From contig NZ_CP009747.1 in assembly GCF_000800255.1 (NCBI RefSeq), forward strand, positions 186,001 through 250,000: a stretch of 64,000 nt of DNA, written 5' to 3'. The notes under the pieces were generated by a model, which did no database searches, was not told the DNA's origin, and saw nothing but the letters and a program-made list of their open reading frames with translations. This stretch comes from Pseudomonas parafulva. Lineage in GTDB: Bacteria; Pseudomonadota; Gammaproteobacteria; Pseudomonadales; Pseudomonadaceae. Below, in pieces: positions 19,801 to 26,582 of this stretch (position 1 is the first letter of the stretch; the number at the start of each line of letters is the position of its first letter). Made by a program: the position numbers and the translations under genes.

Positions 19801-21575
19801 GCACCCTGGTCAGTGGCGGCACGCTGGTAGGCAACACCAGCAGCCTGCAGGACACGCTGACCAACAACGCCAACCTGGTGTTCGCGCAAGCCAACGACGG
19901 CACCTTCAACGGCGTGTTGCGCGGCACCGGCACCACCATCAAGCGTGGCTTCGGTCGTCTGTTGCTGCTGGGCAATCATCCCTTCAGCGGGCTGTTCAAC
20001 GTCGATCAGGGCACGCTGCAAGTGGGCGATGCCGCCAACCCGCGCAGTCTACTGGCCGCGCGTGTGAACGTGGCCAACGGTGCCGGCCTGACCGGCAATG
20101 GCACGCTAGGCAGCCTGGTCAACCACGGCACGGTGCTGCCGGGGCCGGCGGGCAACCTGAATGTCAGCGGCGACTTTACCAATGCCAGCGATGGCAACCT
20201 GGTCATCGACCTGGGGACTGCACCGGTGAACTACCTCAACGTGGGCGGCACCGCCAACTTGGGTGGCAGCCTCACCGTGGCCAATTTGTCCGGTGGCAAT
20301 GGTCGCTACACGCTGCTGTCTGCCGACGGCGGTATCAATGGCGTGTTCGCCAGCAACAACCTGATGAACTCGGCGTTCCTCACCAGTTCGCTGGACTACG
20401 GCACTAACCAAGTGACCCTGTCGGTGAGCCGCAACGACACCTCGCTCGCCGAGGTTGCGGTGTCCGGCAACCAGCGCGGCGTGGCCACTGCGCTAGAGAG
20501 CGCTGGGGTGCCGAACGTGCTGCGCGATGAAATCCTGCCGCTGGACCGGCCTTCGGCACAGGCGGCGTTCGACAGCCTGTCCGGCGAGATCCACGCCAGC
20601 ACCGCCACGGTGTTGATCGAGGACACCCGCCACGTGCGCGAGGCGCTCAACGACCGCCTGCGCCAGGCCGATTGCAGCCGTGCCGACGATCCACGTCGCA
20701 CCCTGGCCCCGACCGCCAATCAGCAATTGACCAGCGAAGGTTGCCAGGGTCAGCCGGTCGGCTGGATTCGCGCCATCGGCGCCTGGGGCGACTACGACGG
20801 CAGCGCCAACCATGCCAGCGTCGATCGCGACCTGTCCGGTTTCATGCTCGGTGTCGATCGTGCCCTGGACGATCAGTGGAAAGTGGGCATCGCGGCGGGC
20901 TACACCCGTAGCAGCATCGATGCACAGCGCCGCCGTTCGGACGCCAGCGTCGACAGCTACCACCTGGCGACCTACCTGGGTTACCAGATGGACGCCTTCG
21001 CTGCGCGTCTGGGGGCCAGCTACACCTGGCATGACATCGACACCAAGCGCGATGTGCAGGCGGGCGCTTACGACGATCGCCTGAAGGCGAAGTACAAGGC
21101 GCGCACCGCGCAGGTGTTCGGCGAGGTGGGCTACGCCCTGGACGTGGGCGGTATCGCGGTGGAGCCATTCGCCGGACTGGCCTATGTCAACCACGACAGC
21201 GACAGTGCGCGGGAGAAGGGCGGGGCGGGGCGTTTGAAAGCCAAGGTCGATCAGGACGTGACCTTCTCCACGGTGGGTGTGCGCGTCGGCAAGCGCATCA
21301 CGTTGGACAATGGCAGTGAGATCACCCCACGGCTTTCGGTCGGTTGGCGACATGCCTTCGGTGATACCCAGCCCGAGGCCAAGTCGCGCTTCATCGGCGG
21401 GGGTGCGAGTTTCGGCAGTGAAGGCGTGGCGATCGCGCGCAACGCGGCGGTGGTGGAGGCTGGCCTTGACGTGGCTGTGGGCGAGAGCGGCAAGTTGGGC
21501 GTGGGGTATTCGGGGCAATTGTCCAATCAGGGCCGCGACCACGGTGTGGTGGTGAGTTTCAGCATGGGCTTCTGA
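7857..21575 (+). CDS. Giant autotransporter (type Va secretion) with beta-strand repeat passenger
   Basis: One uninterrupted 4,572-codon gene. It starts at GTG 7857 with AAGGAG 6 bases upstream. The signal peptide spans residues 1 to about 38, ending SQPALA. Next comes a Gly/Asn/Ser/Leu-rich passenger of dozens of autotransporter-associated beta-strand repeats of roughly 85-90 residues (core: NTFSGGTTLNAGTLVLG, then ALGSGAL). Four larger modules with an FWDG/FWNG...GTW...NWT...FAVFQG signature begin near residues 1623, 2785, 3416 and 3848. The C-terminal beta-barrel starts near residue 4300 (VGWIRAIGAWGDYDG) and ends in a terminal Phe (SFSMGF). It probably forms a very long beta-helix displayed on the surface; adhesion or aggregation is inference. 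No protease or lipase motif was recognised. Cysteines are almost absent from the passenger, as is usual for autotransporters. Confidence 0.93.
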   Translation: MDRSLIVVSPARLSHLSLAVSLAVGGLLFGLTSQPALAACSLSGGVVTCTGAPSPLAPGYASSANNLTVNVQQGASLGVLLNLLGTALNLSGSNITLNNAGTIDPSLLGAVSLLSTSTRIGNANPSTLVINNLATGVLRGTGGVLDVNLANLNGAALEVTNGAGGSTVISNAGIIGSSALSVSVLSEDTPVVAVSGGGTVNMTNTGTITGRAAFQASSSGNTFTNVGTLNGSLSMGAGSTNRFNAITGSSVNKGGGAGLQLLVVSNPNLSFAATGTVDGGAGGNNTLALQNAVGGGSGTAGSGTIAAGTYVNFNRLIVDSGTWTLGGPLLTGSSSTTLNGGLVSVDDSAAFGSGAISANGGALQSGGAGVNLSNALILGSNGLTVSGSNPLGLNGVLSGSGALIKSGASLLTLSGNNTFSGGINLAAGGLELGSAASLGGGALNVTGASRLQGSAPLVLANAVQLNGAALNVTGANAVTLGGTVSGTGALVKSGSASLTLNASNTYTGGTTLGAGTLVLGNAGALGSGALGLTGNAALDASTAISLGTAINLAGNTLTLTGSNAMTLTGAIAGTGGLVKNGAANLTLNGNNSFSGGTTVNGGALTLGNGSALGSGALNLGASLVLDAGAAVSLANAINLGASTLALAGSSATTLGGVISGTGALVKNGAANLTLNGNNSFSGGTTVNGGALILGNGTALGSGALNLGASTQLDTSAALNLSNAINLGSNTLALVGSNAVTLGGAIGGSGALVKNGAAGLTLNGNNSFSGGTTLNAGVLTLGSSTALGTGALTLGGNAGLDASAALSVANAVDLGSNTLNVAGSNDLRLGGTIAGTGALIKNGAANLTLGGSNTFSGGLTLNTGTLTLASAAALGSGALTVGGAATLANSTALSVSNNVNLDANLALTGSNDLTLAGTLSGAGGLVKNGAGALTLSGVNAHTGATTLNTGTLVLGSAAALGSGALNAAAGTTLDSTVAGLNLSNSLNLGGNLNLTGRNDLVLNGLLSGAGGLTQNGASTLTLNGANTQIGATNLNAGRLVLGNDAALGSGVLNTAAGTRLDTRTAVNLGNAVNLGGALTVDGSADLGFGGLVSGAGSLLKQGAATLTLSGPNVYLGGTTLAAGGLVLGNGDALGLGNLTVTGAGSLDNTVALSVANAVTLDADLALLGSNDLRLDGVIDGTGRLIKNGVGTLALGAPNTFIGGTLLNAGTLLLDNASAMGSGALNVGGTATLDTGSAFNLGNDIALNADLTLAGSNALDLSGVISGAGQLIKNGATTLTLNGANSYAGGITLNAGALVVGNGAALGSGALNVAGATRLDNSTSLTLGNAITLNADLTLGGSNDLGLAGAISGSGGLVKNGPANLTLSGNNSFTGVVDLLGGTLTSATATALGNASAVNVGAGANLALGASTAVGGLNGAGAVNLGAGSDLSVGGNGLDSLFSGALSGSGGLIKQGPGTLQLTGSNGLTGATTVNAGLLVVTGSLASVSVQVNAGASLGGGGSLPGAVDIADGAHLLANSGSTLSTGALTLHSGSILDFGLGAPVSGSNALVSVNGNLTLDGTLNVTDLGGFGTGIYRLFDYTGALLDNGLALGTLPGSVMPSDLQVQTSVGAQVNLLVGGAAGGVQFWDGLETLANGSIDGGSGTWDASTGNWTNLAGTLNSAWGGEFAVFQGAAGDVTLVGSQTASGMQFVTDGYRLIGSGGLELVNAANGAFAVRVDPGVNATLEVDLSGSGRLAKLDRGTLVLGGVNSYTGGTLLQGGRIVLGNDRALGGGAVTTAGGTALDSRTAVTLGNDFALGGALTLDGSADLGLVGVIQGAGSLVKNGAGTLTLGNANRYSGGTTLNAGSLVVGSDLALGSGSLTVGGASSLLAPGQIALANAVTLNANLTLPGTGDLRLDGTLSGSAGLIKNGSGSLVLSGSNSYQGGTRLDAGTLQVGSDAALGSGTLTAAAGTTLSATAQVNLSNTLELLGDLTLASAQDLALNGSVGGAGGLTKTGSGTLTLGGGNTYQGDTILAGGTLLLESDTALGLGALNAADGTQLDSRVAVNLGNAVNLAGTLAILGSNDLSFSGPITGLGGLSKTGPGNLTLAGANAFDGGVVLGAGSLTLGDDAALGNGALSVIGDGTLSGTTALQIANAIGLADGANLTLDVGQDLALSGAISGDGTLTKQGSGQLQLAGDNRFTGGTLLQAGSLLLGTANALGSGALSVIDDALLDITQALTVSNAINLTSGNLTLGGAQDLVLDGVIAGGGALVKNGGASLTLAGANTFGGATQLNGGTLIVGNDSALGSGSLIAADGTALDANTDTRLANNLTVGGVLTLPGSADFTLNGVIDGPGGLNKSGASTLILNGANTYLGGTTLGAGQLVVGDDTALGLGGLTVAGASTLSSGSAATTLANDVALDADLSVVGSNDLTLNGVVNGAGALVKQGDGNLTLSASNGYQGGTQLEAGRLTLGNGGALGSGPLAVTGDATLGTAAPLTLGRLVALSNGATLTLDADNALVLTGDLSGTGNLIKTGADDVTLVGGKTFTGNVVVQAGSLTTQGNGVLANVGTLDLAAGGQLNLNGDASLGALSGSGQANLGSGATLSLGSNDLDTAFAGALNGLGSLAKVGNGRLILSGVSALGGNTQVNGGTLQVDGTLSSAGLNVASGASLSGSGTVAAPVGIGASGRLIGNSGSTLGLGSLVLDNAANVDVGLATPSINSAALFAVGGDLTLGGTLNISDIGGFGNGVYRLFDYGGVLTDNGLAFGNLPLGVALGNLALQTALVNQVNLLVSGSGLNILFWNGSQTQASGQIEGGAGVWNASTTNWTDFDGTVNSIWGDTFAVFQGTPGDVSVEGNQRVTGLQFAADGYRVIDGSAGQLELIDGERGDTPVRVDRGVTATLDLPLVGSGRLTKLDSGTLVLGGSNRYSGGTQLGGGTLVLGSDSALGSGALDTVAGTTLDANQAVNIGNAINLTGPLTVAGSNDLTLSGTVAGPGSLVKAGDAALALSGDNGYAGGTSLQGGTLVVGADTALGSGVLSAADGTSLDSSQAVTLANAVNLAGDLTVLGDNELALGGPVSGAGRLFKAGFARFSLLGANRFSGGTELRSGTLVVGNDAALGTGSLDVTGAASLDSSQAVRLANPVNVSGTLDVEGSNDLQLAGVLSGNGVLNKNGAADLTLSGNNTFSGILNILSGSLSTLGTTALGTQSALNVSSGARLNLDGSTTLGDIGGTGAIQIAQGNSLNVQGGVFDGQISGTGTLNKLSVRRLALTRVNTHVGDTHVQAGELQVDGSLDSGNVTVASGATLSGSGNLGGAVSVSNGATLSTVTGSTLQVGSLSLEPDAVVTAQLGAPDPDGQPLVQVANDLTLHGTLNVVDIGGFGAGVHRLFLYGGAFTDNGISVGSTPLPDVEVALQATVPNQVNLVVGGASNVLFWDGSDTTGNGQIDGGNGTWDAVSRNWTDANGAVNNAWNSTFAVFQGPAGTVTLDGSQAITGLQFMTDGYSLQSAGTGELLTSGTTNVRVDSGATATVGVPINGTGLLAKQDGGTLVLNTANGYSGGTALNRGALVVGNDGALGSGLLTAAAGTLLDSNTAVSLANAVLLEGALTLGGSAALTLAGSVSGEGGLIKNGAAPLTLTGSNVYSGGTQINGGSLIGNSNSLQGAILNNAALTFEQAADGRYTGNLTGSGTLSKNGSGELLLTGNNGLTGTTSVNAGSLRVDGRLDSARVQVARGARLGGSGVYAGQVLLADGASLVAGQSSTPLTLGGLELASGSTLDFALGAPDAASTVVKVEGNLVLDGTLNVTDVGGFSTGVYRLFSYGGALTDNGLALGAVPGSVALGDLALQTAIARQINLVVQHAGDPVQFWNGNQTNPDGSIGGGSGTWGPNTNWTNANGTTGETWSDAYAVFGGQPGTVTVVGNPSFSGLQFLSDGYQLVPGAEGSLTPVNGADGSLAPVRVDAGASAEISVPLVGSGGIEKLDAGTLVLSGANRYTGGTLVSGGTLVGNTSSLQDTLTNNANLVFAQANDGTFNGVLRGTGTTIKRGFGRLLLLGNHPFSGLFNVDQGTLQVGDAANPRSLLAARVNVANGAGLTGNGTLGSLVNHGTVLPGPAGNLNVSGDFTNASDGNLVIDLGTAPVNYLNVGGTANLGGSLTVANLSGGNGRYTLLSADGGINGVFASNNLMNSAFLTSSLDYGTNQVTLSVSRNDTSLAEVAVSGNQRGVATALESAGVPNVLRDEILPLDRPSAQAAFDSLSGEIHASTATVLIEDTRHVREALNDRLRQADCSRADDPRRTLAPTANQQLTSEGCQGQPVGWIRAIGAWGDYDGSANHASVDRDLSGFMLGVDRALDDQWKVGIAAGYTRSSIDAQRRRSDASVDSYHLATYLGYQMDAFAARLGASYTWHDIDTKRDVQAGAYDDRLKAKYKARTAQVFGEVGYALDVGGIAVEPFAGLAYVNHDSDSAREKGGAGRLKAKVDQDVTFSTVGVRVGKRITLDNGSEITPRLSVGWRHAFGDTQPEAKSRFIGGGASFGSEGVAIARNAAVVEAGLDVAVGESGKLGVGYSGQLSNQGRDHGVVVSFSMGF
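9594..9930 (+). repeat. Exact 76-bp direct repeat inside the autotransporter passenger
   Basis: Bases 9594-9669 and 9855-9930 are identical over 76 bp. They are 261 bp (87 codons) apart, that is, exactly one protein repeat unit. Further copies downstream are diverged. This is the clearest recent duplication in the repeat region. Confidence 0.9.
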
Positions 21576-21746
21576 ACGGGGTGTCGTTGCGCCTGGCAGA
21601 GCTAGGCAGTGGTGGTGTGTGGGAGCGGTCGTGCAAGACTCCAGGAACAGGTCAACAGGAGGCCGCGCCCACGGTTACATCGACTTACTTTCATCACGCC
21701 ACTGACGCTAGACTGTCATCTTCCCAGCTTTGGACAGGAGTTCGGC

Positions 21747-22310
21747 GTGATCCACCTCCGCAGTTTCCCCAGTGACCTGTGCCTGGACAGCCCGCGCTTG
21801 CAGTTGCGGCCCATGCGCCACGCCGATGCGGCGCGCTGGTTGACGATCATGGCCGACCCCGAGGTGATGCGTTACTGGTATCACGCGCCCTGGACCGAAC
21901 TGGCCGAGGCCGAAAGCGCCCTGGCCGCCGACCGCGAAGCCTATGCGGCGGGCACGCTGCTCAAGCTGGGCATGTACCGGCGCGACAACGGCGAACTGAT
22001 CGGTATGGTGCAGATGTTCAACATCGATCACGACTCGCGCCGGGGCGAGATCGGCTACTGCCTGGCCCGCGCCGTGCAGGGCCGGGGCTACATGGACGAG
22101 GCGCTGACCTGCTTCATCGACTACCTGGCCCACACCCTGCACATGCGCCGTCTGGAAGCGGAGATCGACCCGCGCAACCAGGGCTCGGCGCGCACCTTGG
22201 AGCGCCAGGGCTTCGTGCTGGAGGGCACCCTGCGTGCGCGCTGGTGCGTGGCCGGAGAGCTGTCCGACTCGGGCCTCTACGGCCTGCTGCTGGAACCGCC
22301 TGTCGCCTGA
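21747..22310 (+). CDS. GNAT-family N-acetyltransferase (RimJ/RimL-like)
   Basis: A 187-aa cytosolic acetyltransferase. It shows the GNAT layout: LRLRP-like first strand (LQLRPMRHADAARW), GEIGYCLARAVQGRGYMDEA carrying the acetyl-CoA loop (QGRGYM), and RRLEAEIDPRNQGSARTLER followed by GFVLEG. This resembles RimJ/RimL-type enzymes acting on protein N termini or small molecules; the substrate is unknown. The start is set at GTG 21747 (CAGGAG 6 bases upstream). The longer frame from 21609 has no plausible homologous N terminus. The 21576-21746 gap between the autotransporter and this gene holds nothing that I can identify. Confidence 0.85.
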   Translation: MIHLRSFPSDLCLDSPRLQLRPMRHADAARWLTIMADPEVMRYWYHAPWTELAEAESALAADREAYAAGTLLKLGMYRRDNGELIGMVQMFNIDHDSRRGEIGYCLARAVQGRGYMDEALTCFIDYLAHTLHMRRLEAEIDPRNQGSARTLERQGFVLEGTLRARWCVAGELSDSGLYGLLLEPPVA

Positions 22311-22362
22311 GGCGTGGGTGCGGTAAGGTCGGCGTTCGCTTTCAAGCCCGTGGAGTGTCCGG

Positions 22363-22902
22363 TTGCCCGCTTATTACCTCAGTCTCAGCCTGCTGCTGTA
22401 CCTCTCCAGTCTGTTCTTCGATGGCGCGCTGATGGACGTCGGGCGCCAGATGCCGGCCTTGCAGATGCTGCTCTACGGCCCCTGGGGCGTGGCCTTCGGT
22501 GTGTACGCCTGGTTCGCCAACCCATTGCTGGCGCTGGCGGTACTCGCCCATCGGCGCTTTCGGCGTTTGGCGTTGCTGGTCGGCGCTGCGGCGCTGTACC
22601 TGGCAATCGGCAGCTTGACCATCGAGCGTCTGCCGGACAACCGCAGCTACGCTTTCCACGACATCACCGGTTTCGGCCTCGGGTTCTACCTGTGGCTGGG
22701 GTCGATGCTGGTGTTCTGCGCCGGCCAGCTCTGGTGGTGCTTCAAGGCCCGCCGCGCCGATGAGGTGCCGGGCTGGAACTGGGTGGACGTGGTGGTGATT
22801 GCGGCCCTGGCGCTCACGCTGTATGTCGCCACACAACTGCCGTCGCTGCGCTTCGAGGTGGATCAGGTGCTTATGCCGCCGGAGCCTGCGCAAAGTCTCT
22901 GA
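22363..22902 (+). CDS. Conserved inner-membrane protein of unknown function
   Basis: A 179-aa protein with about four hydrophobic segments (N-terminal LSLSLLLYLSSLFF, then around residues 40-60, 70-85, 108-125 and 142-157). It uses a TTG start, with GGAG 7 bases upstream. No catalytic motif was seen. It lies 52 bases after the GNAT gene, and the same strand continues into the LprI-like gene, so a small operon is possible. Confidence 0.6.
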   Translation: MPAYYLSLSLLLYLSSLFFDGALMDVGRQMPALQMLLYGPWGVAFGVYAWFANPLLALAVLAHRRFRRLALLVGAAALYLAIGSLTIERLPDNRSYAFHDITGFGLGFYLWLGSMLVFCAGQLWWCFKARRADEVPGWNWVDVVVIAALALTLYVATQLPSLRFEVDQVLMPPEPAQSL

Positions 22903-22946
22903 CACTGCTAGGCTCAGCATCCTCTCCACGCAACGGATCCGCTTCG

Positions 22947-23336
22947 ATGACTCGCTATGCTTTTGCCACGCTGTACGCCGTGCTGGCCTTCGCCACATCG
23001 GCCCAGGCCGACGACAATTCCCCGAGCTATGTCCAGTGCATGGACAAGGCCGCCAGCACCTTGGCGATGAATGTCTGCGTCACCGAGGAAACCAGCGTGC
23101 AGGATCAACGCCTGAACACCGCCTACAAGCAGTTGATCCGCAAGCTGGAGATCGCCCAGGTCAAGCGCCTGCGTGAAGTGCAGCGCGACTGGATCGCCTT
23201 TCGCGACAAGAACTGCGGCTTCCACGCGCAACTGAGCGGCGGCAGCATGGCCAGCGTCGAGCAAGGCATCTGCGTGATGGACATGACCCAGGAGCGCGCG
23301 GCGGAGATGGAGCGGCTGCTCAAGCCGGAGCAGTAG
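22947..23336 (+). CDS. LprI-like (DUF1311) secreted protein
   Basis: A 129-aa periplasmic protein with an N-terminal signal peptide (cleavage after about residue 21, SAQA). The body matches the LprI/DUF1311 pattern: paired cysteines, LNTAYKQLIRKL, then LREVQRDWIAFRDKNC. Some members inhibit lysozyme; the function here is inferred only from the family. It converges on mnmH, with 51 bases between the stop codons. Confidence 0.8.
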   Translation: MTRYAFATLYAVLAFATSAQADDNSPSYVQCMDKAASTLAMNVCVTEETSVQDQRLNTAYKQLIRKLEIAQVKRLREVQRDWIAFRDKNCGFHAQLSGGSMASVEQGICVMDMTQERAAEMERLLKPEQ

Positions 23337-23387
23337 TGCTTCGAGGCGTGGCGCCGGGACGTCTACGGTCACGGCGCCGAGGCGCTG

Positions 23388-24503
23388 TCAGCGTGCCGGT
23401 GGCCGCTCGCGCTGCGCCCGTGCCTTGAGATATTCGCGCACCTCCACGCCATCGCCCGCGAACTCGATGCGGTGCGCCTTGGCCTCGCGCTGATAGGCGT
23501 ACATCGGGTCGTAATACTCGTTCAGCAAGCCTTCGATCCAGCCCCGGTGCAGGTCCACTTCACCGCTGCGCAACTGTTCGTCCAAGGCCTGGTCCAGCAG
23601 CGCCTGCAGGCGCTGGAGACGTTCGCCGCCCAGGCGCTTGCGAATGTTGCCCAGGCTGTGGCGCAGACGTTCAGCGAACAACTGGCGACCTTCATCCTCG
23701 CCGTGCAAGGCGACGAACTCGGCGCACAGGTCGATCACGTAATCGCGCAGGATCCGCTCGACACGCTGGACGAAGCTATCCTCCAGCCACACCAGCGGAT
23801 AGCGCTGCATGCCCTGGTAGAGCGGCAGCGGCACCGCGCAACTGCCGACGATGCGCCCCTCGTCTTCGAGCACGAATTGCTGCACGCCACGCGCCCGTTT
23901 CTTCAGCACGTCGATCGCCAACTGGTTTTCGAAGTCGATCTGCGCCGGCTGCGCGGTGGCGCGTTTGCCGAAGCTGGAGCCGCGATGGTTGGCGTGGCCT
24001 TCCAGGTCCAGCGCGTTATCCAGTTGCAGCAGGACGTCGGTCTTGCCTGTGCCGGTGAGCCCGCCCATGAGCACGAAGTCGCACTGCGCCACCGCCTGTG
24101 CCGTGGTGTCCAGCAGATAGTTGCGCAGGGCCTTGTAGCCGCCGCTGATGCGCGGGTAGTCGATACCGGCCTCTCTCAGCCAGCCTTGGACGATCTGCGA
24201 GCGCAGGCCGCCGCGAAAGCAGTACAGGTAGCCCTGCGGGTTGGCACTGGCAAAGGCCGCCCAGGCCTCCAGGCGCGCCTGCTTGACTGCGCCATTGACC
24301 AGTTGATGGCCCAGGGCGATGGCCGCGCCCTGGCCCTGCTGCTTGAAGCAGGTGCCGACCTTGTGCCGCTCCGCGTCGTTCATCAGCGGCAGGTTGACCA
24401 CGCCGGGGAAGGCGCCTTTGGCAAACTCGATGGGCGCACGCATGTCCATCATCGGCACGTCATCGAGGAACAGCGGGTGGAAGTCGGTGCAGTCGGGGCG
24501 CAT
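23388..24503 (-). CDS. mnmH: tRNA 2-selenouridine synthase (SelU/MnmH)
   Basis: A 371-aa enzyme that uses selenophosphate to convert 2-thiouridine at the wobble position of tRNA Lys/Glu/Gln to 2-selenouridine, via a geranylated intermediate. An N-terminal rhodanese domain has its active Cys at residue 95 ([12 protein letters not shown]). A P-loop [10 protein letters not shown] follows at about residues 147-156. The ATG at 24503 shares its A with the selD stop (TGATG), so the two are translationally coupled. The longer open frame upstream lies inside selD and is rejected as a start. Confidence 0.95.
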   Translation of the reverse strand: MRPDCTDFHPLFLDDVPMMDMRAPIEFAKGAFPGVVNLPLMNDAERHKVGTCFKQQGQGAAIALGHQLVNGAVKQARLEAWAAFASANPQGYLYCFRGGLRSQIVQGWLREAGIDYPRISGGYKALRNYLLDTTAQAVAQCDFVLMGGLTGTGKTDVLLQLDNALDLEGHANHRGSSFGKRATAQPAQIDFENQLAIDVLKKRARGVQQFVLEDEGRIVGSCAVPLPLYQGMQRYPLVWLEDSFVQRVERILRDYVIDLCAEFVALHGEDEGRQLFAERLRHSLGNIRKRLGGERLQRLQALLDQALDEQLRSGEVDLHRGWIEGLLNEYYDPMYAYQREAKAHRIEFAGDGVEVREYLKARAQRERPPAR

Positions 24504-25537
24504 CAGATCACCTCGACTGCGTAGGTCTGTCGCTCGACCAGGGTGCCGATCGGCGCCAGGTCCAGGCCGAGTTCTGCGGCCACCGCGAGGAACTGCGCCT
24601 GCCCCTCGGGGCTGACGGCCACCAGCAGGCCGCCGCTGGTCTGCGGGTCGCACAGCAGGTGTTTCTGTTCATCGGTCAAGGCGGCGATCTTGTGACCGTA
24701 GCTCTCGTGGTTGCGCAGCGTGCCGCCGGGAATGCAGCCCTCGGCCAGGTAGTGCTCGACACCCGGCAGGCGCGGCACGGCGTCGAATTGCAGGCGCGCG
24801 GTGAGGCCGCTGCCTTCGGCCACTTCGACCAGGTGGCCGAGCAGGCCGAAGCCGGTGACGTCGGTCATGGCTTTGACCCCGTCGAGCTTGCCGAAGCGGC
24901 TGCCGGGGGTGTTCAAGGTACACATCCAGTCGCGCGCCAGGCCTTGGTCCTGGACACGCAGCTTGGCCTTTTTCTCGGCGGTGGTGAGGATGCCGATGCC
25001 CAGCGGCTTGGTGAGGTACAGCGTGCAGCCTGCGGTGGCGGTGTCGTTGCGCTTGAGCTGGCGCTTGCCGACCACGCCGGTCACCGCCAGGCCGAAGATC
25101 GGCTCGGGCGCGTCGATCGAATGCCCGCCGGCCAGCGGAATGCCGGCCTCGGCGCACACCGCGCGACCACCCCGGATCACTTCGCGGGCGACCTCAGGCG
25201 CCAGCACGTTGATCGGCCAGCCGAGAATGGCGATCGCCATCAGCGGATCGCCGCCCATGGCGTAGATGTCGCTGATGGCGTTGGTGGCCGCGATGCGGCC
25301 GAAATCGTAGGGGTCGTCGACGATGGGCATGAAGAAGTCGGTGGTCGAGACCACGCCACGCTCATCGTCCAGCGCATACACGGCGGCGTCGTCACGCGAA
25401 GCGTTGCCGACCCACAGCTTGGGATCCAGCGCCTGGCTGCCGCTGTCGGCCAGAATGACGTCGAGCACCTTGGGAGAGATCTTGCAGCCACAACCTGCGC
25501 CGTGGCTGTACTGGGTCAGGCGAATCGGCTCGCTCAT
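24503..25537 (-). CDS. selD: Selenide, water dikinase (selenophosphate synthetase)
   Basis: Makes selenophosphate from selenide and ATP; 344 aa, PurM/AIR-synthase-like fold. The catalytic loop [13 protein letters not shown] has Cys16 and Lys19, matching the E. coli C17/K20 pair, so this is a Cys, not a Sec, version. Metal/ATP-binding stretches [25 protein letters not shown] and AGGHSID are present. The ATG at 25537 is preferred over GTG 25543 for its spacing to GAGG. It supplies MnmH, which follows directly. selA/selB/selC are not in this window. Confidence 0.96.
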   Translation of the reverse strand: MSEPIRLTQYSHGAGCGCKISPKVLDVILADSGSQALDPKLWVGNASRDDAAVYALDDERGVVSTTDFFMPIVDDPYDFGRIAATNAISDIYAMGGDPLMAIAILGWPINVLAPEVAREVIRGGRAVCAEAGIPLAGGHSIDAPEPIFGLAVTGVVGKRQLKRNDTATAGCTLYLTKPLGIGILTTAEKKAKLRVQDQGLARDWMCTLNTPGSRFGKLDGVKAMTDVTGFGLLGHLVEVAEGSGLTARLQFDAVPRLPGVEHYLAEGCIPGGTLRNHESYGHKIAALTDEQKHLLCDPQTSGGLLVAVSPEGQAQFLAVAAELGLDLAPIGTLVERQTYAVEVI

Positions 25538-25579
25538 GGGCACCTCGCAATCGAATGAATGCGCGAGTGTAGCAATAGA

Positions 25580-25705
25580 GCAGCTTCGAGCTTCAAGCTT
25601 CGAGCGGCAAGAGGAAGCAGCCGTGCGTGCTTGCGGCTAGAATGCCCAGCTACACCCAACCGCGATCCGCGTTCACTTGCAGCTTGCAGCTCACCGCTCG
25701 CAGCT
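25580..25705. repeat. Heptad-type AGCTT/GCAGCTT repeats in the selD-transporter divergent gap
   Basis: Short irregular runs of 7-bp units appear at 25581-25620 (AGCTTCGAGCTTCAAGCTTC) and 25677-25705 (CTTGCAGCTTGCAGCT). They resemble the tract near 6961-7077. The divergent promoters of selD and the transporter must lie in this gap of about 190 bp, but I cannot assign them. Confidence 0.55.
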
Positions 25706-25727
25706 GTCTCCAAAGGAGACCCCTCCC

Positions 25728-26582
25728 GTGCTGAAACGTCCCCTGGCGCTGGCCGCCGGCTTCGTCCTGTCTTGCTGTGCCGTGGTGGTTCAGGCTGCTG
25801 AGACCTTGCGCGTCAGCGCCATTCCCGATGAAGCGCCGACCGAGTTGCTGCGCAAGTTCAAGCCGCTGGGCGAGTACCTCGAGCAGCAACTGGGCATGAA
25901 AGTGCAGTTCGTGCCGGTGGCCGACTATCCGGCGGTGGTCGAGTCGCTGGCCAGCGACCGCCTCGACCTGGCCTGGCTGGGCGGCTTCACCTTCGTTCAG
26001 GTGCACCTGAAAGATCCCACCGCTACGCCGCTGGTACAGCGCGAGCAGGATGCCCAGTTCACCAGCAAGTTCATCACCGCCAACCCCGAGGTCAAGAGCC
26101 TGGCCGATCTGAAGGGCAAGACCTTCGCCTTCGGCTCGATCTCTTCGACGTCCGGCAGCCTGATGCCGCGCTACTTCATGCTCAAGCAGGACAACATCAA
26201 GCCGGAAAGCTACTTCAGCCGGGTCGCCTATTCCGGTGCCCACGACGCCACCGTCGCCTGGGTGCAGGCCGGCAAGGTCGATGCCGGCGTGCTCAACGCC
26301 AGCGTCTGGCAGAAGCTGGTCGATGCCGGCAAGGTCGATACCACCAAGGTGCGCGTGTTCGCGACCACCCCGACCTACTACGACTACAACTGGACGGTGC
26401 GCGGCAACATGGACCCGGCGCTCAAGGAGAAGATCAAGCAAGCCTTCCTCGCCCTGGATCCCGCCAAGCCCGAGCAGAAAGCGATCCTCGATCTGCAGGC
26501 GGCCAGCCGCTTCATCGAAACCCAGCCGGAGAACTACGTCGGCACCGAGCAGGCTGCCCGTGAGGCCGGCTTGCTCAAGTGA
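25728..26582 (+). CDS. Periplasmic binding protein of a putative selenate ABC transporter (PhnD-like)
   Basis: A 284-aa secreted solute-binding protein (signal peptide ending VVVQA, mature ETLRVSAIPDEAP). It belongs to the PhnD/phosphonate-type family: DRLDLAWLGGFTFVQ, ADLKGKTFAFGSISSTSG and ASRFIETQPENYVG. Its subfamily is found next to selD/mnmH and has been proposed to bind selenate; the divergent selD-mnmH pair here supports that, but the ligand is inferred. GTG 25728 is chosen because AAAGGAG lies 9 bases upstream and it begins a good signal peptide. The stop overlaps the ATPase start (GTGA). Confidence 0.82.
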   Translation: MLKRPLALAAGFVLSCCAVVVQAAETLRVSAIPDEAPTELLRKFKPLGEYLEQQLGMKVQFVPVADYPAVVESLASDRLDLAWLGGFTFVQVHLKDPTATPLVQREQDAQFTSKFITANPEVKSLADLKGKTFAFGSISSTSGSLMPRYFMLKQDNIKPESYFSRVAYSGAHDATVAWVQAGKVDAGVLNASVWQKLVDAGKVDTTKVRVFATTPTYYDYNWTVRGNMDPALKEKIKQAFLALDPAKPEQKAILDLQAASRFIETQPENYVGTEQAAREAGLLK

